Shown piece by piece: positions 11,850 through 22,129 of a stretch of 64,000 nucleotides of DNA. Below the pieces are notes generated by a model. It did no database searches. It had not been told where the DNA came from and was given only the letters and a program-made list of their open reading frames with translations. Made by a program: the position numbers and the translations under genes. Source of the stretch: Eucommia ulmoides (lineage: Eukaryota > Streptophyta > Magnoliopsida > Garryales > Eucommiaceae); assembly GCA_016647705.1 (NCBI GenBank), contig CM028328.1:11588614-11652613 (forward strand), in the 5' to 3' direction. Position 1 is the first letter of the stretch, and every line of letters begins with the position of its first letter.

Positions 11850-12900
11850 TTGATTTTAGTTCTAGAGACCAGGGAACTATTAAAGAAGGGATGCTAGGGA
11901 TACCTCGCTTGTGATTGACACCAGTCAGAATGAGGTCCAGGTGACAGATATCCCAGTGGTCGGGGATTATACTAATGTATTTCCAGAAGAATTTCCAAGG
12001 CTGCCAGTGGATAGGGAAATTGAATTCACTATCGAATTACTTTTGGGCATTTCTCCTATATTAATTTCACTCTATCGTATGGCACCTATAAAGCTAAAGG
12101 AACTAAAGATTCAATTACAAGATTTGTTAGACCGCGGGTTTATCAGACCCAGTGTTTCCCTGTGAGGAACTGCAATGTTATTCGTAAAGAAAAATTATGG
12201 CACTCTGAGGATGTGTATCGATTATAGGCAACTGAATAAGGGACGATTTGTAATAAATATCCGTTACTTAGAATTGATAATTTGTTCAATCAGTTGCAGA
12301 AGGCCAGGGTATTTTTCAAAATAGATCTTCGATCAGGATATCATCAGTTGAAAGTCAGAGACAGTGATGTGTCGAAGATGGTATTCCATACGAGGTATGG
12401 ATATTATGAATTTCTAGTTATGCTATTTGAGTTGACAAATGCCCCTACTGCATTTATGGATTTGATGAATTGGGTATTCCAGCCTTATTTAGATCAGTTT
12501 ATTATCATTTTCATTGATGATATACTGATTTACTCCTAGAATAAAGAAGAGCATGCAGAGTACCTCAAAATTGTGCTACAGATTTTGAGAGAGAAGCAAT
12601 TGTACTCAAAGTTCAGTAAATGTGAGTTTTGACTGGATAGAGTTGTATTCTCGGGGCATGTTATCTCAGGTTATGGTATTCAAGTCGACCTAAAGAAAGT
12701 CGAAACCGTTGTTCAGTGGGAAAGACAAAAAAATACAACAAAAGTTCGAAACTTCTTGGGATTTGCGGGTTATTATCGCCAGTTTGTACAAGGATTTTCT
12801 TTTATGGTTGTCCCGTTAACTCGTTTGACCCGCAAAGAAACTAAATTTGAGTGAACTGACAAATGTGAACAGAGTTTCCAGGAGCTAAAAATAGACTGAT
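11850..12900 (+). pseudogene. Reverse transcriptase of the Tekay-like element, broken
   Basis: Conserved RT text appears in order across frames: FPEEFPRLPVDREIEF (about 11980), LLDRGFIRPS (about 12125), [11 protein letters not shown] (about 12207), [11 protein letters not shown] (about 12318), the catalytic FIDDILIYS (about 12513) and LGFAGYYRQFV (about 12757). The YxDD box is present as FIDD. At least one frameshift (near 12250) and several stops (near 12163, 12537, 12630, 12852) prevent translation. Compared with the family domain no large deletion is evident. Confidence 0.88.
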
Positions 12901-13330
12901 ATCAACGCTAATACTTTATCTCCCGACAGAAGGTGGTGGCTTTGTGATATACAGTGACGCTTCACACTAGGGGCTAGGTTGTGTACTAATGCAATATGGC
13001 CAAGTGAATGCATATGCCTCTCAGCAATTAAAGAATTATAGCGTAACTAACCGACGCATGATTTGAAGTGACGGTGATTGTGTTTGTCTTGAAACTCTTG
13101 AGCCATTATCTGTATGGCAAGATTTGCAAGATATACATCAACCACTAAAGTTTGAAATATTTGTTTACTCATAAAGAACTGAATCTGAGGCAGAAACGTT
13201 AAATGAAATTGATCAAGGATTATGATTGTACCATCCATTATCATCTTGGAATGGCTAATATTGTAGCAAATGCATTAAGTCTTAAATCGGCAGGTTCAGT
13301 TGCACACCTTCGAGTTGTTTATACTAACCT
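12900..13330 (+). pseudogene. RNase H of the Tekay-like element, broken
   Basis: The stretch includes YSDASH (about 12950), GLGCVLMQYG (about 12970), then text equivalent to LSHYLYGK (about 13100) and KDYDCTIHYHLGMANIVANALS (about 13215-13280, quoted only as family pattern DY..TIHYHPGKANVVADALS). Stops follow SDASH and occur elsewhere, and the frame changes near 13060. The degraded final VANALS corresponds to the VADALSR end of chromoviral RNase H. Confidence 0.8.
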
Positions 13331-13359
13331 ATATGCCGAGTTGAGATCTCTGTGAGTCC

Positions 13360-14110
13360 AGTTGGCAGTTGGTCAAACGGCATCGTTACTTTCCACTTTA
13401 ACCATAAGACCGACATTAATTGACCGTATTATAGAAGTGCAAAAGTTGGATGCCCAATTGGGAAATATCAGAGATGAAGTGAAAAATGGTCAAAGAATCG
13501 ACTATCGCATCAGAGATAATCATGAAGCCTTGTTGTTTGAGAATAAACTGTGTGCATAATAATGTCGATTTTAAGAAAGATATTTTGAAGGAAGTGCACA
13601 GCTCAGCATATGCAATGCTTCCAGACAATACCAAAATGTATTAAGACTTGCGAGAACACTATTGGTGGAATGGAATTAAACGAGAAATTACAGAATTTAT
13701 TACCAGGTGTCTTGTCTGTCAGCAAGTCAAGATTGAACACCGACTTTCAGGTGGATTATTGCAGTATTTACCTATTCCAGAATGGAAGTGGAAACATATC
13801 ACGATGGATTTTATTTCGGGATTGCCCCATACTAAAAAAAGACATAATTCCATTTTGGTAATTGTTGATAAACTTATCAAGTCTGCTCATTTTCTAGCCG
13901 TGAAAACCACGTACTCTATGGACAAATATGCAAAATTGTATATCGACGAGATTATCACATTGCATGGTACGCTAGTTTCCATAAGTCAGATAGAGATTCG
14001 AGATTTAAATTGAAATTCTGGTCAAGTCTTCAAACTGCTCTGGGTACCAAGTTAAAATTCAGTATAGTTTTTCATCCTTAGAATAACGGCTAATTAGAGC
14101 ATACAATTCA
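13360..14110 (+). pseudogene. Integrase zinc-binding and core region, broken
   Basis: The N-terminal zinc domain is visible as EHYWWNGIKREI and CLVCQQVKIEH (about 13650-13742). The catalytic core follows with ITMDFISGLP, first catalytic Asp present (about 13800), and SILVIVDKLIKSAHFL (about 13850). The second Asp region is damaged: QIEIRDLN stands where the family has SDRDPRF (about 13990). Stops follow from about 14010 on. The region near the family glutamate (about 14090) is recognisable only as scattered matches. Confidence 0.85.
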
Positions 14111-14394
14111 GATATTGGAAAATATGTTGAGGGGTTGTGTTCTATAATTTCCTGGTAGTTGGGATGATCATTTGACATTGATGGAGTTTATCTATAACAA
14201 TAGCTACCATATGGCAATTGAACTAGCACCGTATAAAGCATTGTAAGGCAGAAGATGCAGAATTCCAATATGTTGGACTGAAGTTTGAGAACAAAAATTA
14301 TTTATGCCCGACATACCTCAGATGACAGTAGAAAAGGTGAAAGTGATTTAAGAAAAACTAAAGACTGCTCAGAGTCAGTAAAAGAATTGTGCTA

Positions 14395-14797
14395 ACAAGC
14401 ATAGACAAGAGTTGGAATTTGAATTGGTTGATTATGTGTTTTTACGTATATCTCCGTGGAAAGGCATCTTGAGATTTGGGAAGAAGGAAAAACTATGTCC
14501 GAGGTACATCGGGTCATAAAATATTCTAGAAAGGGTCGATACAGCGGACTATTGACTAGCCATGCCGCCAAAATTGTGTAGATTATACGATGTTTTCCAC
14601 GCTTTGATGCTCAGAAAATATGTGTTGAATCCTTCGCATGTGTTGACTTCTCAATCAATCGAAATGAAGGAAGACTTGTCATACGTTGAGGAATCAGTAA
14701 AAATTCTAAATCGTAAAAATCAAGTATTGCGGACGAAAATGATCCCGTTGGTGAAAGTGTTATGGTGCAATCACTCCGTGGAAGAGGGGACGTAGGA
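14395..14797 (+). pseudogene. Integrase C-terminus with chromodomain, broken
   Basis: Text equivalent to the GPY/F-type module appears first (HRQELEFELVDYVFLRISPWKG-like, about 14400-14465), then the frame 14562-14797 with LYDVFHALMLRKYV, ESVKILNRKNQVLRTK and IPLVKVLWCNHS. The last part is the chromodomain found at the end of Tekay/Del-type polyproteins, thought to steer integration into heterochromatin. Stops lie before 14562. The final HSVEEGT is followed by a stop, as in the family. Confidence 0.85.
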
Positions 14798-14888
14798 AAG
14801 ATAAAAAGAAATGAGGAATAAATATCAGCATTTATTCATTTAAGGTAACTAAAATTTCGGGACGAAATTTCTTTTAGGGGTTAAGGGT

Positions 14889-16484
14889 TGTAAAGCCTAA
14901 TTTTTGTACATGCAAATTTTTAGTTGTATTTTAAAACATTTAGAAAAATAATGGGGTTCGTTGTGCAATTTAAATTTTACCTTAAAATTTTTAGGAGTTA
15001 TTAGGGTATTTAAAAGTTTGACTTTAATAACTTTAGGGGTTAATATGTTAATTTTAATTTTGACTTTTAAAAATTTTTGGAATTATTAAGTCATTTAAAA
15101 TATAATTTTAAAAGTTTTGGGATATAATTAATATTTTCTTTATTTCAAGAGGGATAATTAGTGTAGATAAATAAATTAAAAAAAATAAGATAAACGATTG
15201 AAATCTTAAAGAAGGCAACCATTTCTAACCATGTATATATATAGGTGTGTCATGAAGCATAACACGTGGCATTCACACACACACACACACATATATATAT
15301 ATTGCCAAAATAAAATATTTATCACGTCTAGTTTATGGGACTATCTATACGGGCATGTATACATGTATATTTATATGCCAAAAATATATATATATGTGGG
15401 TTCGAAAAGTATAGTAGGTATATTTATACATAGATATATTTAATTTATGAGTAATACAATTTAAAATAGAAATTGTAAATTTTATTAAAATGAAAATTTT
15501 CAGTATTTCGTTGACTAATATTATTATTAACAGTTGATTAATATTTTTTTTATAGATTAAATTATTAACAAGAAAAATTTTGTAATCGTTGTTATAATAA
15601 TTTTTTTATAGTTAATATTGACTTAAGAAATTGGACATTTAGTAATTTCATATAATAAAAAATTTGGGAATAGAAAAAATTGCACTTTACTGTCACGCAT
15701 TAAATATTAGATTTATTTAAATAAATTCTTAATTTAGGCCCTATCATTATTAGACTCATGGGAGACGGGCGACAACATCAGCATTACGACGGTAAGATAT
15801 TGAGTAGCGCAAATATCAAGGTAAATGTACTGTCTTTTATGTAAATTGTCAAATTATATTTTCGTACTAAAATGTGAAAAGAAAATGTTTATTAAAATAG
15901 ATTACTTTATAACATTAAATGGATCGAGTAAATTTTTAGATGTGGAAAATGATTTTTATTATACAACTATACCATAGAGTGATCCAAACAGGAGTGCATA
16001 TTCTACGGGATGTTGTTGGTCTTAATAAGAGAGCATGTCCTATAGGATGTTATGTTGTGACCTAACAGGATGGTAAGTCCTGTAAGACGTTATGTTTTGA
16101 AAAGTGGTGTTAGATAATTATGCTTGATCCATAAATTATTTTTATATTATGAAGACAGTACATTGATAAAATATTTTATCTCAGATACCTTAGCCAGAGA
16201 CGGGTCCACTACGGGCACTTTTTAAATGTGAAAAGTAATTTTTATTATACTATTATGCCATAATCTGATCTCGACAAGAGTGCATGTCCTGCGGGATGTT
16301 GTTCGTCCTAGCAAGAAAGCATGTCTTCTAGGATGTTATGTTTTGAAAAGTGGTGTTAGACAATTATGCTTAATAAATAAATTATTTTTATATTATGAAG
16401 ACTGTACACCGATAAAATATTTTCTCAACTAGAGACGGGTCCACAACTGGCACTAAGGTTGGGGGCCCAAGGTGGGGTGTGACA
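14889..16484 (+). mobile_element. 3' LTR of the Tekay-like element
   Basis: It begins TGTAAAGCC after the purine-rich tract TTTTAGGGGTTAAGGGT and ends GTGACA next to TSD TGGTG. Collinear with 5784-7608 but shorter. Near 16090-16340 a segment (GTTTTGAAAAGTGGTGTTAGA ... ACGGGTCCAC) appears twice, an internal duplication not seen in the 5' LTR. Confidence 0.88.
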
Positions 16485-16489
16485 TGGTG

Positions 16490-16785
16490 GGTTGGGCCAT
16501 GGCCCATCTACTAGGTCAAAAGCCCAAGCCCATTAGGTAATCTCTTTATCCGCCTTCCTATTAGCCATGCACAGGTTTATACTAATTGACCGTGGTCGAG
16601 ACCTCAATTAGGTAATGCTAATCACACTCCACTCCTATAAATACTCAAGCATTCAATGCTCAACCTCTAATTTAAAGCACATATTAGCCCTTCTCCCCTT
16701 GAACTCTTACTCTCACGCTGGAAGGGTTTCGTCGAGCATAATCTTGGCAGGTCCTTGTGCAGGTACCAACTCTCTGGACGTTAAC
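16490..16785 (+). mobile_element. Tat-like LTR fragment with TATA box
   Basis: A CTATAAATACT TATA-like box lies at about 16635, followed by CTCTTACTCTCAC and a GTGCAGGTACCA block. The same ordered text is on the minus strand at about 38690-38870, and a weaker version at about 40900-40985, next to Tat-like gag and PBS. It is therefore probably the promoter/R/U5 part of a Tat-like LTR. It is cut at 16785 by the next solo LTR. Confidence 0.45.
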
Positions 16786-17071
16786 TATAAGACCCTAATT
16801 TTTAGCATTTACATAATTTTAGTTACATTTAGAAAAAAAAATACGGGATGGAAATATGTCATTTAATATTTAAATTAAAAGTTTAGAGGTCAATTAGCAA
16901 TTTTAGAAACATTCATTTTAAATTTTGGGGATTTAAATGTCAACTTAAAGAAAGTTAGGGGAGGATAATGTAATTTGGAAGAAAAAAATCATATATATAT
17001 AGGTGATAAGATCAAATGAAAAGAAAAAAGGAAAGACAGACATAGCAGTGTAATACGTATCTCTCTTATGC

Positions 17072-17112
<41 letters not shown>

Positions 17113-17179
17113 TTACACCACAGGAAAAAAGGGGAAAAACAAAGAGGAACAGGAAGGGAGGAGAGAGAGAGGTCGGTTC

Positions 17180-17425
17180 GGTGGTGTGTCGTCACCGGTG
17201 TGTGTGTGTTCTGATGTTGTGTGTGTGTGTTCTTCTGTTTGATCCGGCATGCATTTTGTGTGTGTGTTGTTCAATGATCGTCGATAGTATGACTGTGTGT
17301 GTGTTGTCGATCGTCCGATGGTGGGTGTTTTCGGTGTATATGTGTGTGGCGTTGATTGTGGGTATGTGTAGGGGAGTCAACGGTGTATGGGTTCTGGTCT
17401 GTTCAGTCGCCAATGAGCATGTGTT

Positions 17426-17472
<47 letters not shown>

Positions 17473-17640
17473 TTGATCCAACGGGGTGTGTGTGTGTTGA
17501 TCAACCGGTGGGTGTGTCGTCGGTAGAGGAGGCGTTGTCCGTCGGTGATGCGTTTGGATCATTGTCAAATATGATTAGGTGTGTGCGTGTTGTGGGGTAT
17601 GTGCTTGGGTCATTAAGGAAGGGCGGCGAGGGAAATCACC
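17180..17640. repeat. GT-rich low-complexity block in LTR leader
   Basis: GTGTGTGT runs alternate with short GATCGTCG, GATCCGGC and GATCAACCGG segments, including a pure (GT)n run at 17427-17470. Homologous blocks occupy the same place in the LTRs at 27504 (28080-28460) and, on the minus strand, at 42990-43660 and 45900-46560. The long open frames on both strands are repeat artefacts. Confidence 0.75.
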
Positions 17641-18139
17641 GGAGTTGAGAGGGGAGAGAGGAAAAACGGTCGGCTGAACCTGTAACACAAAGCAGAAAAA
17701 GAGAACCATCGCCGCGATGTTGAGATCCATCGCTGCGGCAGTGAAGATCCAGTGAAGCTGAATAGGAATAAGGGCGTTTTCCGCGACAGTGAGGCCCAGC
17801 AACCGAAACAAAAAGGGAATCAAAATCCAAAATTCAACTTCTCGGTCTGCGAGCGATTCGGAAACAGGTAAGATTTTAATCGGGCATTATTTTCTTTAAA
17901 TTAAATTGTTAGTATTAAAAGTTTCACAATTGTAATAGTAATTTTCATAATCAAAATAATAATTTTATTAATCGCTAATTCTAAATAGATTGATACAGTA
18001 AATATTACTGTAGCAAAACGGATGAAATACTAATTTTTCATAATAGAATTTGAAGAATGGGGAATTATGAAATTTAGGGCCTGCATTGCATGTTAGGTAA
18101 TTTTAAATAAAATATTAAATAGGGTCGTATCGTTATTAG

Positions 18140-18202
18140 GTTCGCAGACGCCAGCGTCCCAATAGGTTTAAACGGTGATAGTTTTGTAGTGCGAAAATCG
18201 AG
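18140..18202 (+). promoter_or_regulatory. Conserved LTR mini-exon candidate between splice-like sites
   Basis: Upstream, AACAG/GTAAGATT (donor at 17868) pairs with CGTTATTAG/GTTCGCAG (acceptor ending 18139). Downstream, ATCGAG/GTGAGTGT (donor at 18203) pairs with TATTGCAG (ending 19400). The 63-bp segment between begins GTTCGCAG and ends ATCGAG. The same arrangement appears at 6550-6615 and on the minus strand at 42585-42523. Inference from conservation only; no transcript evidence is available. Confidence 0.45.
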
Positions 18203-18469
18203 GTGAGTGTTTTGTCTTCTATATAAATTTAGAAATTTTATTTTCATATAAATTGTGAAAAATATGTTTATTTAAGAATGAATAACTTTTGCGATGCATT
18301 TGAATGAGTTAGTTTTAAAGGAGAAAAATTGATTTTTCCTTTATCAAATTTGTTTTAAAGGTGGAAAACGATTGCTGAATCAAGTTGGTTTTAAAGGTGG
18401 ATGATGATCTATTTAGTCCAACTATGCTATAGCTATGATCCCGTTAGGAGGGCATGTCCTGCGGAATGA

Positions 18470-18950
18470 TTTTGACCTGCCGGAGTGTCAGTCCTACAAG
18501 TGGTTGTTTATATTATGACCTATCTGGAGGGTTAGTCCTGCAGGTGATTGTTGATATTATTACCTATTCGGAGGGTTAGTCTTGCAGGTGGTTGTTTATA
18601 TTATGACATGTCTGGAGGGTTAGTCCGGCAGGTGGTTGTTAATATTATAACCTGTCCAGAGGGTTAGTCCGGCAGGTAGTTGTTGATATTATGACCTGTC
18701 CGGAGGGTTAGTCTGGCAGGTGATTGTTGATATTATGACATGTCCAGATGATTAGTCCGGCAGGTGGTTATTGATATTATGACCTGTCCGGAGGGTTAGT
18801 CCGGCAGGTGGTTGTTGATATTATGACCTGTCTGGAGTGTTAGTGCGGCAGGTGATTGTTGATATTATAACCTGTTTTGAATTATTAGTCCAGCAGATGG
18901 CTGTTGATGTTATAACCTGTCAAAAGGATTAGTCCGGTACGTGGTTGATT
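18470..18950. repeat. About 11 copies of a 44-bp hairpin-forming repeat
   Basis: The unit contains GACCTGTCCGGAGGGTTAGT then CCGGCAGGTGGTTGTTGATA then TTAT. Within each unit CCTGtCCGG can pair with CCGGCAGG across AGGGTTAGT. Copies diverge toward the right (CCTGTTTTGAATTATT, CCTGTCAAAAGG). Related single or few-copy modules occur at equivalent positions in other LTRs (about 6780, 32465, and 42120-42360 on the minus strand). Confidence 0.85.
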
Positions 18951-19649
18951 GACCCGTCAAGAGTGCAAAATCTACGGGTAGTACGGTATCGTTGCAACTC
19001 CTGATCATAAGGTAAAAACGATCATATGGCTAGTAGGAGAGGAGGTGTGGTGTATTTCATTATACGTTAAAATATTTGATCTGATTGATTTAAAACATTT
19101 GGATTGGTGGGTTTAAAATATTTGGCTTGTTGGATTTAAAAGATTTCAATTGGTGAATTTAAAATGTTTAGGTGTGGTTTAATTAAAATGTTTGAAGGGG
19201 TTGACTTAAAATATTTGAGCTACGGGTTAATTATATTTCCTCATTATGTTGGTGAGAGTGTGACTGGATTTTCAACATGGTATGTAACTATAAAATATTA
19301 TATTTTGGAAGTGGTATTTAATAATAGTACTTGATCTATTAAATGTTTTTATTATGAAGACAGTACACCGATAAACGATTTTTGGTTTTAAGTATTGCAG
19401 TTAGGAGTTGGTCCACTACTAGCACTAGATAGAGTCTGGTGGTAGTGTTATTTTAGAGGTGAGCCGGTCGGATGTAAACTGTGGGGGATTCAGATATTTT
19501 AAGAAAAAAAAAATAACATTTACAGTAGCACGTGTATTTATGTGTATCTGTATGTATTAATTGATTTGGGCGGGTAGCGTCATGTCGACATCACGCCCGG
19601 CCTTGAGTGACGGGTGCCCGGGGTAGGGTGTGACATCAACTTTCTTGAC

Positions 19650-20007
19650 CTTTGTTCGGAATTGTGAAAGATTTTACTGTTGATTGCGTGACACTTGAGA
19701 ACTTTAGCTCCAGAACTCCAACTCAACACCTCATTTCTACAAGAAATTCATATGTGGATTCTAATTAGACTAACTTGAGGTGTTTACTAATTATTAACAC
19801 TAACAGTACTTAAAATTGAACACTTAAAATTTAAGAGTTAACAAACCCGTGCCCTTGGTAAACATTTAATTTAAAATTATTTATGTATTATTAATTAAAT
19901 TAATTTTTACTGAAAAATTGACTAGTACCATTGAACATTTAATACAAATATTCTTGTTCTATGTGGAGATGAAACGGCGAAGAGACAATGGGAGGGGCAT
20001 GTCCAGT
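19650..20007. repeat. Left copy of a direct repeat flanking the inverted-repeat element
   Basis: The text runs from GGAATTGTGAAAGATTTTAC through GATTGCGTGACACTTGAGAAC to GGCATGTCCAGT. It recurs in the same orientation at 22130-23185, where it is interrupted by the insertion 22337-23053. Divergence is modest. This copy keeps the uninserted site TATTATTAATTAAATTAA (about 19886). Confidence 0.75.
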
Positions 20008-22124
20008 GAGTTGTTTACCAGTTGCAAGGATTTTTTAAACTTTTTTACTGAAAAAAAATATATTTTTAACTTATTTACACAAGTCAAGTTACCTAGTGTT
20101 CTGAACACCGGGACTTGTTTTATTTTATTTTTTTTAATTTTCATGGTCCCATCATTCACAATGCGACCTTTAAAATTACAAATGGTGATACTCTGTTTGG
20201 CTTGGTCTTAGCGTTTAAAATGTCGAGGCCAAGTGACGAAGTAGTCCCGGCATTTAAAATGTCGAGACTAAGTAGAGAGAGAGAGAATCAAGTGGGTTTC
20301 ACGCAAAAGGTTTTTGACATTTTATACCCTTAAAGTTTGGCCATTATTTCACTTCAATTGTTGTAATTTTTATTTATTTTATTTTTTTAGTAAAAATAAA
20401 ACATTTTTTTTTTTTTTGTGTATTTTAGTTTTTACTCTTTTTTTTTTTTTTTTAATTTCCTTTTTTTTAAAGAAAACGTTTTTTGGTTTGTTAATTTTTT
20501 TAAAATTTCATTTCTTTTTATTTTTTAGCAAAACCTTTTTTAATTTATTAATTTTTTTTAGTTTCGTTTTTTTTTCATCAAATAAATGAAAAAAAAAATA
20601 TCTTGTTTTTTAATTTAAATGTTCTCCAGTATGATCTCTTATCAAATATTAATGATTTAATAAAGATAACTCAAAGAGAATTTAATATAACGAGTTTTAA
20701 GTTTGAGTTATTTTGATAAATGGAAGGAATATGGATGCGGGCAAAATATATATTTGAAAATTTTCTTTTTCTTTTTCTTTTTGTGTTTTTTTTTTGTTTT
20801 AATTTTTTAGTAAAATAAGTTTTTACTTTTTTTAAAAAAACAAAATCAAATATAGGGGAGTTGATTTAGTTTAGAAAACACACAAAAAAAAAATAATAAT
20901 AAATAAATAAAAAAAAACAAAAAATTGAGAAAATTTTGCTCTTATAAAAAAAACACCATTTTTTATACATGAAAGTCATTTGGAATTCCCTTTTACTGAT
21001 TTTTCAAAAACTACTCCCATTTCTAGAAGACTATATATATTTTTGGATGAAAAATATTAAGTGACGTGCACCCAACTTTTTTTTTATTACAATTTTTTTT
21101 TAATTTAATAAAAAAATATTTTTACTTTATTAATAATAAAAAAATATTTTTACTCCAAAAATTCTAATTAAAATTCAACTATTTAAAAAAAATTGATAAT
21201 ATTCGAAACCAAACCAATAAATTTTCAAAGAAAATTCAAGTAAAATTCAATTATTTTTACTTCAAGCGAAATTCAACTATTAAAAAATATTTTATATTTA
21301 TTTTTATTATATCATGAAAATTCTTTTTATTTTTATTTTATTATTTATTATTTTTTTATTATTAATAAAGTAAAATTTTTATTTTTTTTTAATTGAATTC
21401 AAGTAAAAATTTAATTTGATCGATAGATTGTCCCATTCAGTTGACCGATTAGATCAAGACATGCAATTTAAACTCACTATTTTTAATGGTCCACTAATTT
21501 GTCAAGTCGGTCGGTCGATCGACTTAATTAGTTTTCAAAACTTTTTATCTCACTTCTTTAACTAATTGAACGTTTGACTTATTCGATCGACCGTTTAATC
21601 TCACTTTTAAATTAAAATTACAACAATCAAATAAATTAAAATTAACAAACAAAAAATTATAAAAAAAACGAAATTAAAAAAAAAAAAAAGAAGAGTAAAA
21701 ACAGAAAAATAAAATAAAATATATATATATATATATATATTTATTAAAAATTAAAAGAAATTAAAATTACAACAATCAAAGTGAAACTCTTTGCGTGAAA
21801 CCCACTTGATTCTCTCTCTCTCTCTCTGTCTGCGTTAACTTGACTTAGTCCCGGCGTTTTAAATGTCGGGACTACTTCGTCACTTGGTCCCGGTGTTTTA
21901 AACGCCAGGACCAAGCCCAAATGGTGTATCACCGTTTGACAGTGATACGCTGTTTGTAATTTTAAAGATTCCGGCGTTGTGAACGTCAGGACCATGAAAA
22001 TTAAAGGAAAAAAAACAAGTTCCAGTATTCTGAACATTGGATAACTTGACTTGTGTAAATAAGTTAAAAATAACTTTTTTTCAATAAAAATGTTTAAAAA
22101 ATCCCTGCAATTAGTAAACAACTC
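20008..22124. mobile_element. 2.1-kb element with long terminal inverted repeats
   Basis: The arm 20008-20390 (starting GAGTTGTTTACCAGTTGCA) matches the reverse complement of 21755-22124 (GAGTTGTTTACTAATTGCA) over about 350 bp. Both arms contain near-palindromic modules such as TCCCGGCGTTTTAAATGTCGGGA and a TGGTCCCGGTG / CGCCAGGACCA pair, at most 12 bp each side of TTTTAAA. The interior (20390-21755) is extremely A/T-rich with fragments of TTGACCGAT type, and no transposase is seen. No TSD could be paired. Non-autonomous DNA transposon or foldback element is likely. Confidence 0.7.
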
Positions 22125-22129
22125 TCTCG

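Larger units (their letters stand above)
5784..16484 (+). mobile_element. Tekay/Del-like chromovirus, full length, inactivated
   Basis: Both LTRs begin TGTAAAGC and end GTGACA. The whole element is flanked by the perfect TSD TGGTG (5779-5783 and 16485-16489). Domain order is PBS, gag, protease, RT, RNase H, integrase, chromodomain, then a purine-rich tract before the 3' LTR. That order plus the terminal chromodomain identifies a chromovirus. Every domain carries stops or frameshifts. A solo LTR is nested at 9682-11694 and the gag has a tandem duplication. The LTRs differ in length (1825 and 1596 bp) and by many substitutions, so the insertion is old. Confidence 0.9.
16786..19635 (+). mobile_element. 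Solo LTR, long variant, TSD TTAAC/TCAAC
   Basis: It starts TATAAGACCC (family TGTAAGACCC with one change) and ends GGTGTGACA. Flanks are TTAAC and TCAAC, 4 of 5 matching. At 2850 bp it is the longest copy, because of a GT-rich block (17180-17640) and a 44-bp minisatellite (18470-18950). A TATA-like run at about 16990 and two splice-like pairs (17868-18139 and 18203-19400) bound a 63-bp conserved segment. No coding capacity beyond repeat-derived frames. Confidence 0.85.

Noticed and set aside
17181..17648. 155-codon open frame rich in Cys and Val
   Set aside because: It is a translation of GT-rich low-complexity DNA in an LTR. Frames exist on both strands and match no family.
18470..18950. 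Regular 44-bp repeats resembling a CRISPR array
   Set aside because: The units are contiguous with no unique spacers and lie within a plant LTR.
20314..20589. Phe-rich plus-strand frame of 91 codons
   Set aside because: It is T-rich low-complexity DNA inside the inverted-repeat element.
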